A stretch of 64,000 bases of DNA, taken from positions 1,302,001 to 1,366,000 of the forward strand of contig OZ220488.1 in NCBI GenBank assembly GCA_965116155.1, given 5' to 3'. Position numbers and translations under genes: made by a program. The notes under the pieces were generated by a model that had not been told where the DNA came from, did no database searches, and was given only the letters and a program-made list of their open reading frames with translations. How positions within the stretch are numbered: the first letter of the stretch is position 1; the number at the start of each line of letters is the position of its first letter. This stretch comes from G965116155 sp965116155 (GTDB taxonomy: Bacteria; Bdellovibrionota; Bdellovibrionia; Bdellovibrionales; UBA1609). Of this stretch, positions 1-9,511 are shown in pieces.

Positions 1-1121
1 TGCCTTATGTGCATGCGGCTAAGGAGTTTAAAAGCAAACCCACGCAGCACTCGGTAAAAGAGCTGCGCGAGTCGGGGGTGCAGCCGCATGTGGTAATTTG
101 TCGGAGCCATCGTTCCGTTGAAAAATCCATTAAAGAAAAAATCGCCCTCTTTTGCAGTGTGCCCGAGGCCTATGTGGTGGGGGCGCCGGACCGCGATTGC
201 ATTTACGAACTGCCAGAGGCTTTGTTTAAGGAGGGTTTGGACGCCAAGGTGTTAAAAATCTTAAACCTCAAACGCACGCCTGTTAAAAACCAAAAGTGGT
301 TCGAGTTAGCAAAAGCCGTGCGTCATCCCAAGCGCGAGCTGCATGTAGCCATAGTGGGCAAATACGTAGGGGTAGAGGACAGCTACGCCTCGGTGAGAGA
401 GGCCTTGGTGGTAGCGGCTTTGGCTCAAAAAGCACGAGCCCGTATTCACTATGTGGATGCAGAGGACTTAGAAAAAAAGGGCGGCGCTGCGGCTTTGTTA
501 AAGCCTATGCATGCCGTGGTGGTGCCGGGGGGTTTTGATACCAGAGGGCTTAAGGGCAAAATGGAGGCCATAAAATATGCGCGCATTAAGGGACTGCCTT
601 TTTTGGGTATCTGTTTTGGTATGCAGATTGCGGCTATAGAGTTTGCCCGCAACGTGTGTGGCATTAAAAACGCCAGCACCCGCGAGGTGGCAAGTAAAGC
701 TAAGACCAAAAAGCCAGCTTGGGTGGTGGATATTATGGAGTCTCAAGGATCCGTGCGAGGCAAAGGGGCCAGCATGCGTTTGGGTGCTTACGAGTGCCAT
801 GTGGTGCCGGGGTCAAAATTGGGGGGGATTTATAAAAAAACCAAAATTCTAGAGCGGCACCGGCATCGGTATGAGTTAAGCCCCCGGTACTATGCGCGGT
901 TAAAAAAACATGGCCTAGTGCTTTCGGGTTGGAACAAGGCCCATAGTCTGGTCGAGGCCATTGAGCTGCCCCAGCACCCGTGGTTTGTGGGCGTGCAGTT
1001 TCATCCTGAGTTTCAATCCCGCGCCCACCGGCCGCACCCTTTGTTTAAGAGCTTGGTTCAAAAGGCTCTTGCTGCAAGGCCCAGGGAGGATCAGAGCGAG
1101 GACCAGAGGGTGGACCAGTAA
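1..1121 (+). CDS. pyrG: CTP synthase, C-terminal part (5' end outside window)
   Basis: CTP synthase makes CTP from UTP, ATP and glutamine in the cytosol. The frame is open from base 3, so the gene is cut by the window edge and the GTG at 9 is not its start. The segment KPTQHSVKELR is the conserved end of the synthetase domain. The rest is a class I glutamine amidotransferase domain: a PGGF oxyanion-type strand near 530, the nucleophile Cys in GICFGMQ (codon at 612-614, usually GICLGMQ) and the His/Glu pair in QFHPEFQSR. A charged tail rich in Glu, Asp and Gln follows PHPLF and lies beyond the usual end of the family. The next gene starts about 190 bases downstream. Confidence 0.96.
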   Translation, partial: PYVHAAKEFKSKPTQHSVKELRESGVQPHVVICRSHRSVEKSIKEKIALFCSVPEAYVVGAPDRDCIYELPEALFKEGLDAKVLKILNLKRTPVKNQKWFELAKAVRHPKRELHVAIVGKYVGVEDSYASVREALVVAALAQKARARIHYVDAEDLEKKGGAAALLKPMHAVVVPGGFDTRGLKGKMEAIKYARIKGLPFLGICFGMQIAAIEFARNVCGIKNASTREVASKAKTKKPAWVVDIMESQGSVRGKGASMRLGAYECHVVPGSKLGGIYKKTKILERHRHRYELSPRYYARLKKHGLVLSGWNKAHSLVEAIELPQHPWFVGVQFHPEFQSRAHRPHPLFKSLVQKALAARPREDQSEDQRVDQ

Positions 1122-1307
1122 GGGGCGCTTGTGTGTCGCATCCTTGCGAAAAATCTAATAACATGTTGTTCGTAAAGCTTAGGTGTGTTCTAGAATGGTA
1201 TTGTGCCATGGTGCGGGTGCCCGGTGCTGTGTTTGGTCTTGTGTTTGGCATTGTAGAAGACGCTGCTGCTGGTGTTTAGGGCGCTTGTTTTTAGCGAGGG
1301 GATAAGA

Positions 1308-2450
1308 ATGCGGATCTTTTTGTGTGCTAGGCTTGGGCTTTTGGCGGTGTGTTTTTTGTGCAGCTCTACTCTGTGGGCACAGGGTGCGGGCGTTGTGCAA
1401 GATGACTTAAGCGAACTGGGGGACGAGGCGCCCTTAGAGCTTACAGAAGACTTGGAAGAAGCCACGTCTTTAGAGGCCGCGCTGGAGCAGTCAGCGGATC
1501 AGCCTGCAGCCAAAGGTGAGTTGAACCGCGACACTGACGCTACCAATCGCGATGTTGCTCAAGAAGACGCGCTGGAAGAAGGGGAAGAAGACGCACTAAA
1601 ATGGACCCCTCCCGAGCAAGAGATAATAGAGGCCGACGCTGAGGTGGCAGATGAGCTCTCCGAGGACAAACCCAAAGCCGCTCGCCCTAAAAAGAAAGCT
1701 CCCAAGGTAAAGATTGAGCAAACCGAACTGGCTCAAGAGACCGTGTTGCCTGTTTTTGAAAAAGTGTCGGCCGTCAAAAACAAAAAAATCACCCTCAGTC
1801 GGCGTTTGGAGTTTGGCTTTGGTGCGGGCACGGATTTTTTAGAAATCATTTACACCAAGCCTATTGTTAACGCCCACTTGGCCCTGCATTTGAGCGAGCT
1901 GCATGCTTTTAGGGTGTCTAGCACTTTTGTGTCGAGCCCTTTTAAGAGCTTTTTGTTTAAACGCACACCCAACCGTTTGGGTGGTGGTGGAAAGGGCTTA
2001 GAGGATAATGGTTTTGTTGAAGCCTCGCTTTTGCCGCCCATTGAGATGTTTATTATGGGCAACTACCAGTTAACCCCCACGTACAGTAAGCTGAGCCTGT
2101 TTCAAAACTGGGACATGATCGCGATGCAGCACTTTTTTTTAGGTGCCGGTATGGGTTGGGTAAAGCATAAACGGGGGCTCAGGTGCACGCCGCAAGATTT
2201 GGACGAGTGCTCAAGTGCTGAGACCAAAAGTATATACCCCAGCTTTGAGCTGGGTGTGGGCATGAGCTTTTATATGAATAAATTTGTGGCCCTAAGGGCA
2301 GATTTAAGATTTATGTTGCACCAGTGGGTGAACTTGGGGGGTGAGCACTTTGTGCCGAAAGAGCGAGCGGCTTCGAGTGCGAATAACCCTAAAAACCGCT
2401 GGTATTTTCGTAGTATGTTGACGGGCTCTTTGGTGTTTTTGCTTTTTTAG
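1308..2450 (+). CDS. Outer-membrane beta-barrel protein of a Glt/Nfs-like cluster (first barrel)
   Basis: This is a predicted 380-residue outer-membrane protein. The ATG at 1308 is preceded by GAGGGG and opens a signal peptide (MRIFLCARLGLLAVCFLCSS, cleaved near WAQG); an upstream in-frame GTG at 1272 lacks such a site. Residues about 25-160 are acidic and then Lys/Pro-rich low complexity. From about residue 170 the alternation of hydrophobic and polar residues and aromatic girdles suit a beta-barrel of the kind found beside GltA/GltB and NfsA/NfsB in myxobacteria. It heads a tight same-strand run with a second barrel, two TPR proteins and an Exb motor. Assignment to the GltA-type role rests on that order, not on a clear motif. 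Confidence 0.72.
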   Translation: MRIFLCARLGLLAVCFLCSSTLWAQGAGVVQDDLSELGDEAPLELTEDLEEATSLEAALEQSADQPAAKGELNRDTDATNRDVAQEDALEEGEEDALKWTPPEQEIIEADAEVADELSEDKPKAARPKKKAPKVKIEQTELAQETVLPVFEKVSAVKNKKITLSRRLEFGFGAGTDFLEIIYTKPIVNAHLALHLSELHAFRVSSTFVSSPFKSFLFKRTPNRLGGGGKGLEDNGFVEASLLPPIEMFIMGNYQLTPTYSKLSLFQNWDMIAMQHFFLGAGMGWVKHKRGLRCTPQDLDECSSAETKSIYPSFELGVGMSFYMNKFVALRADLRFMLHQWVNLGGEHFVPKERAASSANNPKNRWYFRSMLTGSLVFLLF

Positions 2451-2456
2451 GGGGTT

Positions 2457-3431
2457 GTGTTGCGCGTGCTCAAAAATATTTGGTTTGGCTTTTGTTTTAG
2501 TGCCTGTTTGGGCCTTATGGGCGGGCTTGCGCCTGTAGCTTTAGGGCAAGATGATAGTGCCGAGGCGCAGGATTTGGAGGATTTTTACAAACAGATCGAT
2601 CCGCAAAATGCCTCTTCCGCCGGCACTGCCGGTGCGGGTATCAGCAAAAAGGCGCGCGCCCATGGCTCTTTGGGTTTAAGCAGCCAAGGGGAGTCGGCCT
2701 TTGAGAACATTGCCATTATTCAGCGTCGGTTTTTGCCCAAAACCAAGCGTATGGAGCTTTCGGCACAGGGGGTTTTTAATGTAGATCAGCCGGTGTTTTA
2801 CGAAATGGGCGTGGGTTTAAAGCTTGCGGGATTTTTTTTAGAGGCCCACGGTATAGAGCTAAATGGGGCTTATATGTTCCCAGGGCCGCGCACGGGTGTG
2901 GGTAAGGCTATAAACGACATCCATGTGGCGCCCTCCGGTATGTATAAAAACGTATGGGAGGCAGGAGCGTCTTATAAGTGGCAGCCTTTTTATGGTAAAG
3001 CCGCTTGGATGGATCGCAGTATATTGCCCTTTGATATCTACCTGACCTTAGGTTGGTTGATGATAAGCCGCAAACTGTACAAAGTGGGGCAGGCGGGTGA
3101 TGAGGGGTCGGGTGTGGCACTGCCCTCTAGCACCAAATACTGTAAAAGACCTGCAGCCAATACCCAAGGGGTGGAATGCAACTGGCCGGTTAGGGACCAC
3201 TTTATTAACTTTGGTTTTGGGCAAATTTTTGCTTTAAGTAAGTCTTTGGCTTTTAGGTGGGATGTTACCCATTACCGCATTTTGCATCAGGGAAAAAGGC
3301 CGGTGGAGTATTTGGCCACATTGGAGCCAGCTGAGCAAAAAAAAGCCCAGCAGCAAAAGCGTTTTGGGCACGGGGGCTGGCGTTTGCATGCCGGGGTGAG
3401 TTTGTTTTTCCCCAAAGCCCGGTACCGTTAA
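2457..3431 (+). CDS. Outer-membrane beta-barrel protein of a Glt/Nfs-like cluster (second barrel)
   Basis: This 324-residue protein begins 6 bases after the previous stop, with GTG at 2457 (TTG at 2460 is an alternative) behind a run of G. It has a signal peptide ending near LAPVALGQ, a short acidic segment, and a barrel-like region with repeated aromatic beta-strands to the C terminus. Its size and position match the second barrel (GltB/NfsB-like) of the Myxococcus clusters, where paired barrels form the outer-membrane part of the machine. The last codons lie in a 16-base tandem repeat (3414-3461), and the stop TAA sits at a repeat junction, so the end of the protein may have been remodelled by slippage. 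Confidence 0.7.
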   Translation: MLRVLKNIWFGFCFSACLGLMGGLAPVALGQDDSAEAQDLEDFYKQIDPQNASSAGTAGAGISKKARAHGSLGLSSQGESAFENIAIIQRRFLPKTKRMELSAQGVFNVDQPVFYEMGVGLKLAGFFLEAHGIELNGAYMFPGPRTGVGKAINDIHVAPSGMYKNVWEAGASYKWQPFYGKAAWMDRSILPFDIYLTLGWLMISRKLYKVGQAGDEGSGVALPSSTKYCKRPAANTQGVECNWPVRDHFINFGFGQIFALSKSLAFRWDVTHYRILHQGKRPVEYLATLEPAEQKKAQQQKRFGHGGWRLHAGVSLFFPKARYR

Positions 3432-3461
3432 AGCCCGGTACCGTTAAAGCCCGGTACTGTA
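3414..3461 (+). repeat. Three tandem copies of a 16-bp unit at a gene end
   Basis: The unit AAAGCCCGGTACCGTT occurs at 3414-3429, again perfectly at 3430-3445, and with three changes near its end at 3446-3461. The first copy encodes the end of the upstream beta-barrel protein and the stop codon spans the first junction. The unit contains the palindrome CCGGTACCG. It looks like a local slippage duplication. Confidence 0.85.
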
Positions 3462-3525
3462 TAGGCCTGGTGCTGTGAGGGGCCCGGGGCTTTTAAGACA
3501 AGATACGAATTGGGGGAAAAAAATA

Positions 3526-5235
3526 ATGTCTTATGTGTTGTGTGCTAAAAACTTAAGGTGGCTTTTGTGTGTGGGGGTGCTGTTAGGTGCGACTGTTAGT
3601 GTGGCAGATGCAGCAGAGGTTGCTAAAGGTGCTGAGCAGAAGGTAGTGCCTGTCGCTGCGGCGGTGGTGACTGCGGCCTCAGCGGTTAAGGCGCCTAAGT
3701 TGGGCGACAAGGCAGGTTTGCTTGCGGAGTTGAAGCGCTTGGAAGGCATGCGTTTAGCTCAGCGTGGAGTGGGTGGGGGAGATTTAAAGCGCGCCATTCG
3801 CTTAGCCCGTGACAGGCGTTGGGAAGAGGCGTCGCAGCTTTTGTTTCCGCTAATATCTCGAGCGTCAGGCGCTAAGCGCAATCAGCTTAGGTACTTGTTG
3901 GGCTTGGCTTTGTATAACTTAAAATTTTACCAGGCCTCGGCGTTTCAGTTTATGAGCGTGGTGCGGCATGGGCGTAACGAGTATGTAGCTAGGGGGCTAG
4001 AGAAATTATCGCTCGCAGCAGATGCCTTGGGTGATGACACCTTGCTCAATTATGCTATTGGCAAAATTAGGCTAAAAGAGTTTCCTCCGCAGCATGTGGG
4101 GATTTTGCGCTATAGGCTGGGGCAGTTTTATATGCGCAAAAAAGAGTTCAGTCAGGCGGCGCGCAGTTTTCGTCGTGTGCCTACGGATAGCCACTTGTAC
4201 GGAAAGTCTAAATACCTAGAGGCGCTTTCTTTAGTGGAGCTGGGCCGTACAGGCCGTGCACTAGATGTGTTTAAGTCTTTGGTAGCTGCGCGTAGTGATA
4301 TGCCGGTGACCGACGACATAAGGGTTGCGGCTCTGCTCGGCATGGGGCGTACGCACTATCAGCGCAAAGAGTACAAGCTGGCAGAGCAGGCCTATAAGCT
4401 TGTGCCGCGGGATAGCCCGTTTTGGCATGCTACGTTGCTAGAAATCAGCTGGACCATGGTGCGTCAGGAGCGTTTTCGTCGTGCGTTGGGGTATTTTCAG
4501 ACCCTGCACTCGTCGTTTTACGAAGACTGGTACATGCCAGAGACCCTGCTAGTGCGCGCGCTGCTGTATTATTATATTTGTCAGTTTGGAGAGATGCGAA
4601 AATCTTTAGAGATTTTTCAAAAAATATACGAGCCTGAACACAGGCGTGTAACCCGGTATTTAAAAACCGTATCGCGTCCAGAAAAGTACTTTGAAGACAT
4701 CGTTAGGGTCATTGAAGACTACGATGACGGCAGCTATGTGAAAAAAAAGGCCTCATACCCGATACCTTTTTTGGTAGCGCGCGAGGTTCTGGGTAGGGGG
4801 AATTTTCAGGGCGTATACGATTATGTGACCAAGCTGTTAGAGGAGTATCAAAGGCTTAAAAAAATGCCTTCTCGTTGGCAGAACTCTGGCGTAGGGCGCC
4901 ATGTGTCTAAGGTATTAGCTAGGCGGCTTAAGAGCTCTAAGGTGCGTGCGGGGCGCATGGTGCGCAGGTACTTGCTAGAGGTGCGGCAGAACTTGGTGGA
5001 CTTTTTTGCTCAAAAAGGTTTGCTATGGCTAGAGATGCTAGAGGGTGACAAACGCGTTTTAAGGCGCAAGATTGAGGAAAGCGCTCAAGGACAAGATGCT
5101 CGCAAAGAGAGCATTAACCGCAGCAGGGGTTTTTATATACAAAACGGGTACCAGCTGTGGTCGTTTAGAGGCGAGTATTGGTTAGACGAGTTGGGTAACT
5201 ATTTTTATGTGGGCCGGCAGAGTTGCCGTAACTAA
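3526..5235 (+). CDS. Periplasmic TPR protein of the Glt/Nfs-like cluster (GltC/NfsC-like position)
   Basis: This secreted tetratricopeptide-repeat protein has 569 residues from ATG 3526, which follows TTGGGGGAAAAAAATA; a longer GTG start at 3475 has no good ribosome site. A signal peptide (hydrophobic core LLCVGVLLGATVSVADA) is followed by an Ala/Val-rich stretch. Helical pairs typical of TPRs then run from about residue 80 to 340 (for example FYMRKKEFSQAARSFRRVP and YQRKEYKLAEQAYKLVP). The C-terminal third is helical and very basic. Its place between the barrels and a giant TPR protein matches gltC/nfsC. The likely role is a periplasmic scaffold linking inner-membrane motor and outer membrane. 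Confidence 0.68.
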   Translation: MSYVLCAKNLRWLLCVGVLLGATVSVADAAEVAKGAEQKVVPVAAAVVTAASAVKAPKLGDKAGLLAELKRLEGMRLAQRGVGGGDLKRAIRLARDRRWEEASQLLFPLISRASGAKRNQLRYLLGLALYNLKFYQASAFQFMSVVRHGRNEYVARGLEKLSLAADALGDDTLLNYAIGKIRLKEFPPQHVGILRYRLGQFYMRKKEFSQAARSFRRVPTDSHLYGKSKYLEALSLVELGRTGRALDVFKSLVAARSDMPVTDDIRVAALLGMGRTHYQRKEYKLAEQAYKLVPRDSPFWHATLLEISWTMVRQERFRRALGYFQTLHSSFYEDWYMPETLLVRALLYYYICQFGEMRKSLEIFQKIYEPEHRRVTRYLKTVSRPEKYFEDIVRVIEDYDDGSYVKKKASYPIPFLVAREVLGRGNFQGVYDYVTKLLEEYQRLKKMPSRWQNSGVGRHVSKVLARRLKSSKVRAGRMVRRYLLEVRQNLVDFFAQKGLLWLEMLEGDKRVLRRKIEESAQGQDARKESINRSRGFYIQNGYQLWSFRGEYWLDELGNYFYVGRQSCRN

Positions 5236-5263
5236 GGTGTGTGTTTTGAGAGGAGATAAAGCC

Positions 5264-8200
5264 ATGTGGCGCTTGGGTTTGGTGCTGAGTATTTTAGTCT
5301 TGTGGCCGGTTGAGGCTTTGTTGGCTAATGAGGCAACGGTAGAAGACGTGCAGCGTCGGATCGAAAACCGTGCGCTAAACCTAAAGCGCAAATCCGCAGT
5401 GCTGTCGGACATAAAAGAGGCTCCTAAAAAAGACCTACGCGCTATACAGCCTGAGCGAAGGCCTCGGTTGTACCACCAAAAAAATTCCGACTGGGGGCGC
5501 TTGGAGTCTGTGGTGAACGAGCAGATCCAGCGTGGAGTGGCGTTGGTAAAAAAGTTTGAAGGCACCTCCACCATAGGAGCTTTGTGGTTACGACTGGCAG
5601 ATAGTTATTTAGAAAAAACCCGTCTCGTGCAAGACCGGCTCGAAAGCGAATACGTAGCGGCGCTAGAGAAGGCTCAAAAAACAGGCCGCAGGCCCACGTT
5701 GAATTTGGCGCCTTCGTATTCCTCTGCGCGCAAAGCCAACCAGCTTTATGTGTGGTTTATTAGGGATTTTCCAAGTCACAAAAGTGTGCCAAGGGCTTTG
5801 GCGCAGTTGGCAGCAAGTTATTTTTATTTGCAGCAGCATGACAAGGGCTTAGAGACCTATGCCAAGCTAGCAAAAGTAGCTCCTCGTAGTAAGTATATGC
5901 TAGAGGCAGACTTCAACCGTGCGGAGCACTATTTTGCTGAAGAAAACTACGCCCATGCGTTAAAGTTTTATAACAGATTTATTAAAAAGGTTCCCAGCGG
6001 TGTAAAGGCTAAAAAAAGGCTCGCCTACCACCGTAGGGCTTGGTGTTATTACCGTTTGCGTAAGGTGCCCCCGGCTTTAAAAGACCTGGAGTGGGTGTTG
6101 CTTTCTGCACGTCAAGACAAGCTGCCTGTAGCTTCGACCCAAGAAGTGGTGCGGGACTTGGTGTGGTTTTATGGTGAGCACCCTAATGGTCCCAGGGGAG
6201 CGAGGGCGTATTTTTCGCGGGTGCTGGGTGCGGATTACACTAAGCGTATTATGCCTCAAGTGGCGCGGCAGGCTTGGGACACAGGGCGCTATAATGATGC
6301 GATTTTTTTGTATCGGGATCTCATCTCTAGAGCTCCTAAGGCGCGCGTAGCAGCCGAGTACCAGCGTAATATAGTGCGCATATACAAGGGCTCTAAAAGG
6401 CATGATAGAGAGTTTCGCCGTGAGCTTTTGTTGTGGGTGTCAAATTACAGCGCTAAAAGCCCTTGGGGCAAAGCCAACAGAGGCAGTGCTTTTGCTACAG
6501 AGGTGCAAAAGGCAACAGAGTTAGAGTTTCGTAAATACATTAAGCGGCAGCATAAAAGTTATATCACAACAGGCAAACAGAAAGGCGTTGGGGTGCTGGC
6601 GCTGTTTTACAAAAAGTATTTTGAGCTGTTTCCTAAAAGTGAACACGCTTTAGAGTTGCGGTTTTTTTACGCCGAGCTGCTTTTTGATACTAAAAAGTAC
6701 GCCAAGGCGGTTGAAAACTACAGAAAAGTCATCGCCCAGGGTGGTGGTGAGTACGCGAAAATGGCACGGCACAATGTGCTATTGGCTTTAGAAAAGGCTT
6801 TGCCTTCTGATGCGGCGCTCAGCCGGCATTTAGGTAAGCGCAAAGAGCGCTTGGAGTTTCAGCCCAACATTGCTGCGTTCGTTAAAGAGGCTGAGCTTTT
6901 TGTAGAGCAAAACACTGGGTCCAAAGAGGCCGAGGCGGTTATTTACAAGGTGGCGTATTTTTACTACCTGCACAACCAGCATGAAAAAGCCATTGCAAAC
7001 TATGTTAAGGCTATAAAAACCTACCCCAAGGCTGCGGCTATGCCGGTGGCGGTGACGGCGGTGTTAGACATATACACCCAAAAGAAAAGCCCGCAGTCTT
7101 TAAACGCGGTAATGCAAGAGCTTTTGGGTGTGCCAGAGGTTTTGCAAAATACCAAAGTTGTGGCACAGATTAAAAAAGTGCTTTCGGCTGTAGATTTTAA
7201 TGTGGCGGCGAACTTAGAAAAATCCAAAGACTACCTGGCAAGTGCCAAGCAGTACGAGCGTATTGCAAAAGAAAGCAAAGACGCCAAAATCAGAGCCGAC
7301 GCCTTAAACAACGCGGCGGTTAATTACGAACGAGCAAAAGCTTGGCCCAAGGCCGTGGAGCTTTACAGAAGGGTCGCGCGCAGCAATAGTCCGCATTTAG
7401 GAGATAAAAAGCAGGTGGCGCGTGAGGTGCTGGCGGCTTTTTATAAGCGTGTCGGCAGGTACGACAAGGCTGCTTATTGGTCGGAGCAGTGTGCGGCTAG
7501 CGCTAAAGGCCAAAAGCGGCTGGATTTTTTAAACGATGCGGCGGTGATTTATGGGGGGCTTAATAATTTTCAAGCAGCCGAGCGCAACTACGCAGCCTTG
7601 TTAAAGTACGTAACGGGTGCAGCAAAAGCTAAGGTAAATTACTCGCGGGCGCATATGTACCGTATGGCGGGCAATTATGAAAAAGCCATACCTTTAATGC
7701 AAGCGGTGGCGGATGACCCTGGGGGGGTGCCTTTTCATAGGGTTGAAATGGCTTACCTGTTGGCGCAGGTGTTTAAGCAGCGTTCGGATAGGGCGAATTT
7801 AAAAAAGGCTTACCAAAAAGTGGTGCAAGTGCAAAAGGCCCTGGGAGCGCAGCACAGTGATGTGGGGGCAGTTTATGCGGCCGAGGCGAGGTTTGAGCTA
7901 AACTTGGCTACGTATAGGGAGTTTTCTGCTATACCCCTTAGGGCTTCAGACAAAGACCTGGCGGCTAAGTTAAAAAGGCGGGCAGAGCTTTTAAATAAAC
8001 TGATTGCTGAGATGCGGCAGGTGGTGGCCTATGACAACGGCAGTTATGTGGCGGCGGCTTTAAGCCTTATGGCAGAGGCCGAGGCTAATATGGCGCAGGC
8101 TATTTTGGCATCGGGTGTGCCGAAGGTTTTAAAGGACAAAGAAAAAATTAAAGAATACCAACAAGGTTTGGCAAAGCAGGCGGAGCCGCATTCTCAGAAA

Positions 8201-9115
8201 TCACAGGCCTTATATAAAGAGGCGGTGTCTAAGGGCTTTGACCTGGGTGCCCGTGGGCCTTGGTTTGTAAAGGCGGTGCGTAGGCTGAGTGCAATAGATA
8301 AATCTTCTACCTATGCTACGGACTATGCGCCTAGTAGAGAGCTGTTTGTGTCAGAAACTCCCATTAAGCAAGAGACAGAAAATGCCGCAACAAGCAGCCG
8401 CAATACACTGACTTCGGCCTCAGGGGTTTTGGCGAATAAGCCCCGTGATTTAGCGGCTTTAAATAGCTTAGCGGTGTACCATCTGCAAAAACGGCAATAC
8501 GCTTTGGGGGAGCTGGTTCTGTTTAGAGCTTTGCGGGACCATGCAGGAGCAGCGGAGCTATATAATAATCTGGCGTATATTTATGTTAAAACGGGTCGTC
8601 CGCAGCTAGCTTGGCAGCAATGGCAAAAGGCGTTGTCGCATAGTATTTCGCATGCGCCCTTGGCGGCTAATGTGAGTGCGGTGTTGTTAGATAATTTTTA
8701 TTACGCAAAGTCTAAAGTGCTTTTGTCAAAAGCTTATACCAAAGATGTGGTTAAAGACTTGCAGGCTAAAAAGCCCATGGCTGTGGTTATAGCTAATAAT
8801 TATGCGGTGGCTTTGGCAGGCCATGGCAAGGCGGCAAAGGCGCGCAAAATATACGAGCTTATGGTGGACACCCATGGGGTAGAGAGCTTTGAAAGCTTTT
8901 TTAACTACGCCTTGGTGTTAATGGAGAATGAGGCTAAAAAATCCCGTACTAAAATCGAGTCGCTCTTGGGGAGGCTGGAGTTTTTGGCGCGAGGTGGCGA
9001 CAAAAGGGATAGGCTGAAAAAGCTAAAAAAACGGCGCGTGCCGGCGTCGCATGATGCAGAGTTTGACCCATCGCTTGGGGTGCTGCACTCAGAGGGAGCT
9101 GCGGACGGCATTTAA
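5264..9115 (+). CDS. Giant periplasmic TPR protein of the Glt/Nfs-like cluster (GltD/AgmU-NfsD-like)
   Basis: A 1283-residue protein built almost entirely of TPR-like helical hairpins. The ATG at 5264 follows GAGAGGAGATAAAGCC, so the upstream in-frame starts are unlikely. The signal peptide is MWRLGLVLSILVLWPVEALLA. Repeats such as YFAEENYAHALKFYNRFIKK, YLHNQHEKAIANYVKAI and MYRMAGNYEKAIPLMQAV run through the chain, with a second TPR set near residues 1090-1180. Size and order match the very large TPR proteins GltD (AgmU) and NfsD, which are thought to span the periplasm between motor and outer-membrane complex. Only 28 bases separate it from the preceding gene. Function is inferred from architecture and context. 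Confidence 0.72.
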   Translation: MWRLGLVLSILVLWPVEALLANEATVEDVQRRIENRALNLKRKSAVLSDIKEAPKKDLRAIQPERRPRLYHQKNSDWGRLESVVNEQIQRGVALVKKFEGTSTIGALWLRLADSYLEKTRLVQDRLESEYVAALEKAQKTGRRPTLNLAPSYSSARKANQLYVWFIRDFPSHKSVPRALAQLAASYFYLQQHDKGLETYAKLAKVAPRSKYMLEADFNRAEHYFAEENYAHALKFYNRFIKKVPSGVKAKKRLAYHRRAWCYYRLRKVPPALKDLEWVLLSARQDKLPVASTQEVVRDLVWFYGEHPNGPRGARAYFSRVLGADYTKRIMPQVARQAWDTGRYNDAIFLYRDLISRAPKARVAAEYQRNIVRIYKGSKRHDREFRRELLLWVSNYSAKSPWGKANRGSAFATEVQKATELEFRKYIKRQHKSYITTGKQKGVGVLALFYKKYFELFPKSEHALELRFFYAELLFDTKKYAKAVENYRKVIAQGGGEYAKMARHNVLLALEKALPSDAALSRHLGKRKERLEFQPNIAAFVKEAELFVEQNTGSKEAEAVIYKVAYFYYLHNQHEKAIANYVKAIKTYPKAAAMPVAVTAVLDIYTQKKSPQSLNAVMQELLGVPEVLQNTKVVAQIKKVLSAVDFNVAANLEKSKDYLASAKQYERIAKESKDAKIRADALNNAAVNYERAKAWPKAVELYRRVARSNSPHLGDKKQVAREVLAAFYKRVGRYDKAAYWSEQCAASAKGQKRLDFLNDAAVIYGGLNNFQAAERNYAALLKYVTGAAKAKVNYSRAHMYRMAGNYEKAIPLMQAVADDPGGVPFHRVEMAYLLAQVFKQRSDRANLKKAYQKVVQVQKALGAQHSDVGAVYAAEARFELNLATYREFSAIPLRASDKDLAAKLKRRAELLNKLIAEMRQVVAYDNGSYVAAALSLMAEAEANMAQAILASGVPKVLKDKEKIKEYQQGLAKQAEPHSQKSQALYKEAVSKGFDLGARGPWFVKAVRRLSAIDKSSTYATDYAPSRELFVSETPIKQETENAATSSRNTLTSASGVLANKPRDLAALNSLAVYHLQKRQYALGELVLFRALRDHAGAAELYNNLAYIYVKTGRPQLAWQQWQKALSHSISHAPLAANVSAVLLDNFYYAKSKVLLSKAYTKDVVKDLQAKKPMAVVIANNYAVALAGHGKAAKARKIYELMVDTHGVESFESFFNYALVLMENEAKKSRTKIESLLGRLEFLARGGDKRDRLKKLKKRRVPASHDAEFDPSLGVLHSEGAADGI

Positions 9116-9206
9116 GCCTGGCATGCTTTTTGCAAATGTAACTGTATAGAGTGATATGGCAAGGATTTGGAAGAGTTAAAAAACCGATTTTTTTTAAGAG
9201 GTGCAT

Positions 9207-9455
9207 ATGCGAGTGGTTAGGGCTTTAGTTGGGTTTATGATTTTAGGCAGTATGCTTGTGCCTGTGACGTGGGCGGAGCAAAAAACCACACGTGTGGATT
9301 TTGACGAAGAGCTTATTGAGGGTGAATTTAGGAAGTCGGATTTGCTTTCGATTCAAGAAGAAAGTGCTATCGAAGTGGATAGTTTAATGAGATTTAGAGA
9401 AAACTTTTTGCCAGAGCTCCGGCAAACCTCGTATCTTTTAAAGAGAGACAAATAA
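9207..9455 (+). CDS. Small secreted CglF-like protein of the motility-type cluster
   Basis: This is an 82-residue protein with ATG 9207 placed 5 bases after AAGAGG; GTG 9201 abuts that site and is less likely. A signal peptide ending VTWA is followed by a short acidic mature part of about 60 residues. The segment VDFDEELIEGEF and the later LMRFRENFLPEL resemble, from memory, the small myxobacterial gliding protein CglF; I could not check this. It sits between the giant TPR gene and the FHA gene, where the Myxococcus clusters also carry small periplasmic proteins. A role as a small periplasmic or outer-membrane-associated component is inferred. Confidence 0.55.
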   Translation: MRVVRALVGFMILGSMLVPVTWAEQKTTRVDFDEELIEGEFRKSDLLSIQEESAIEVDSLMRFRENFLPELRQTSYLLKRDK

Positions 9456-9511
9456 GCGGTTCCAGTGCGCCTTTTGCATGGGGCGTAGCCTAGCGGGGGG
9501 TTATTGGCCGA

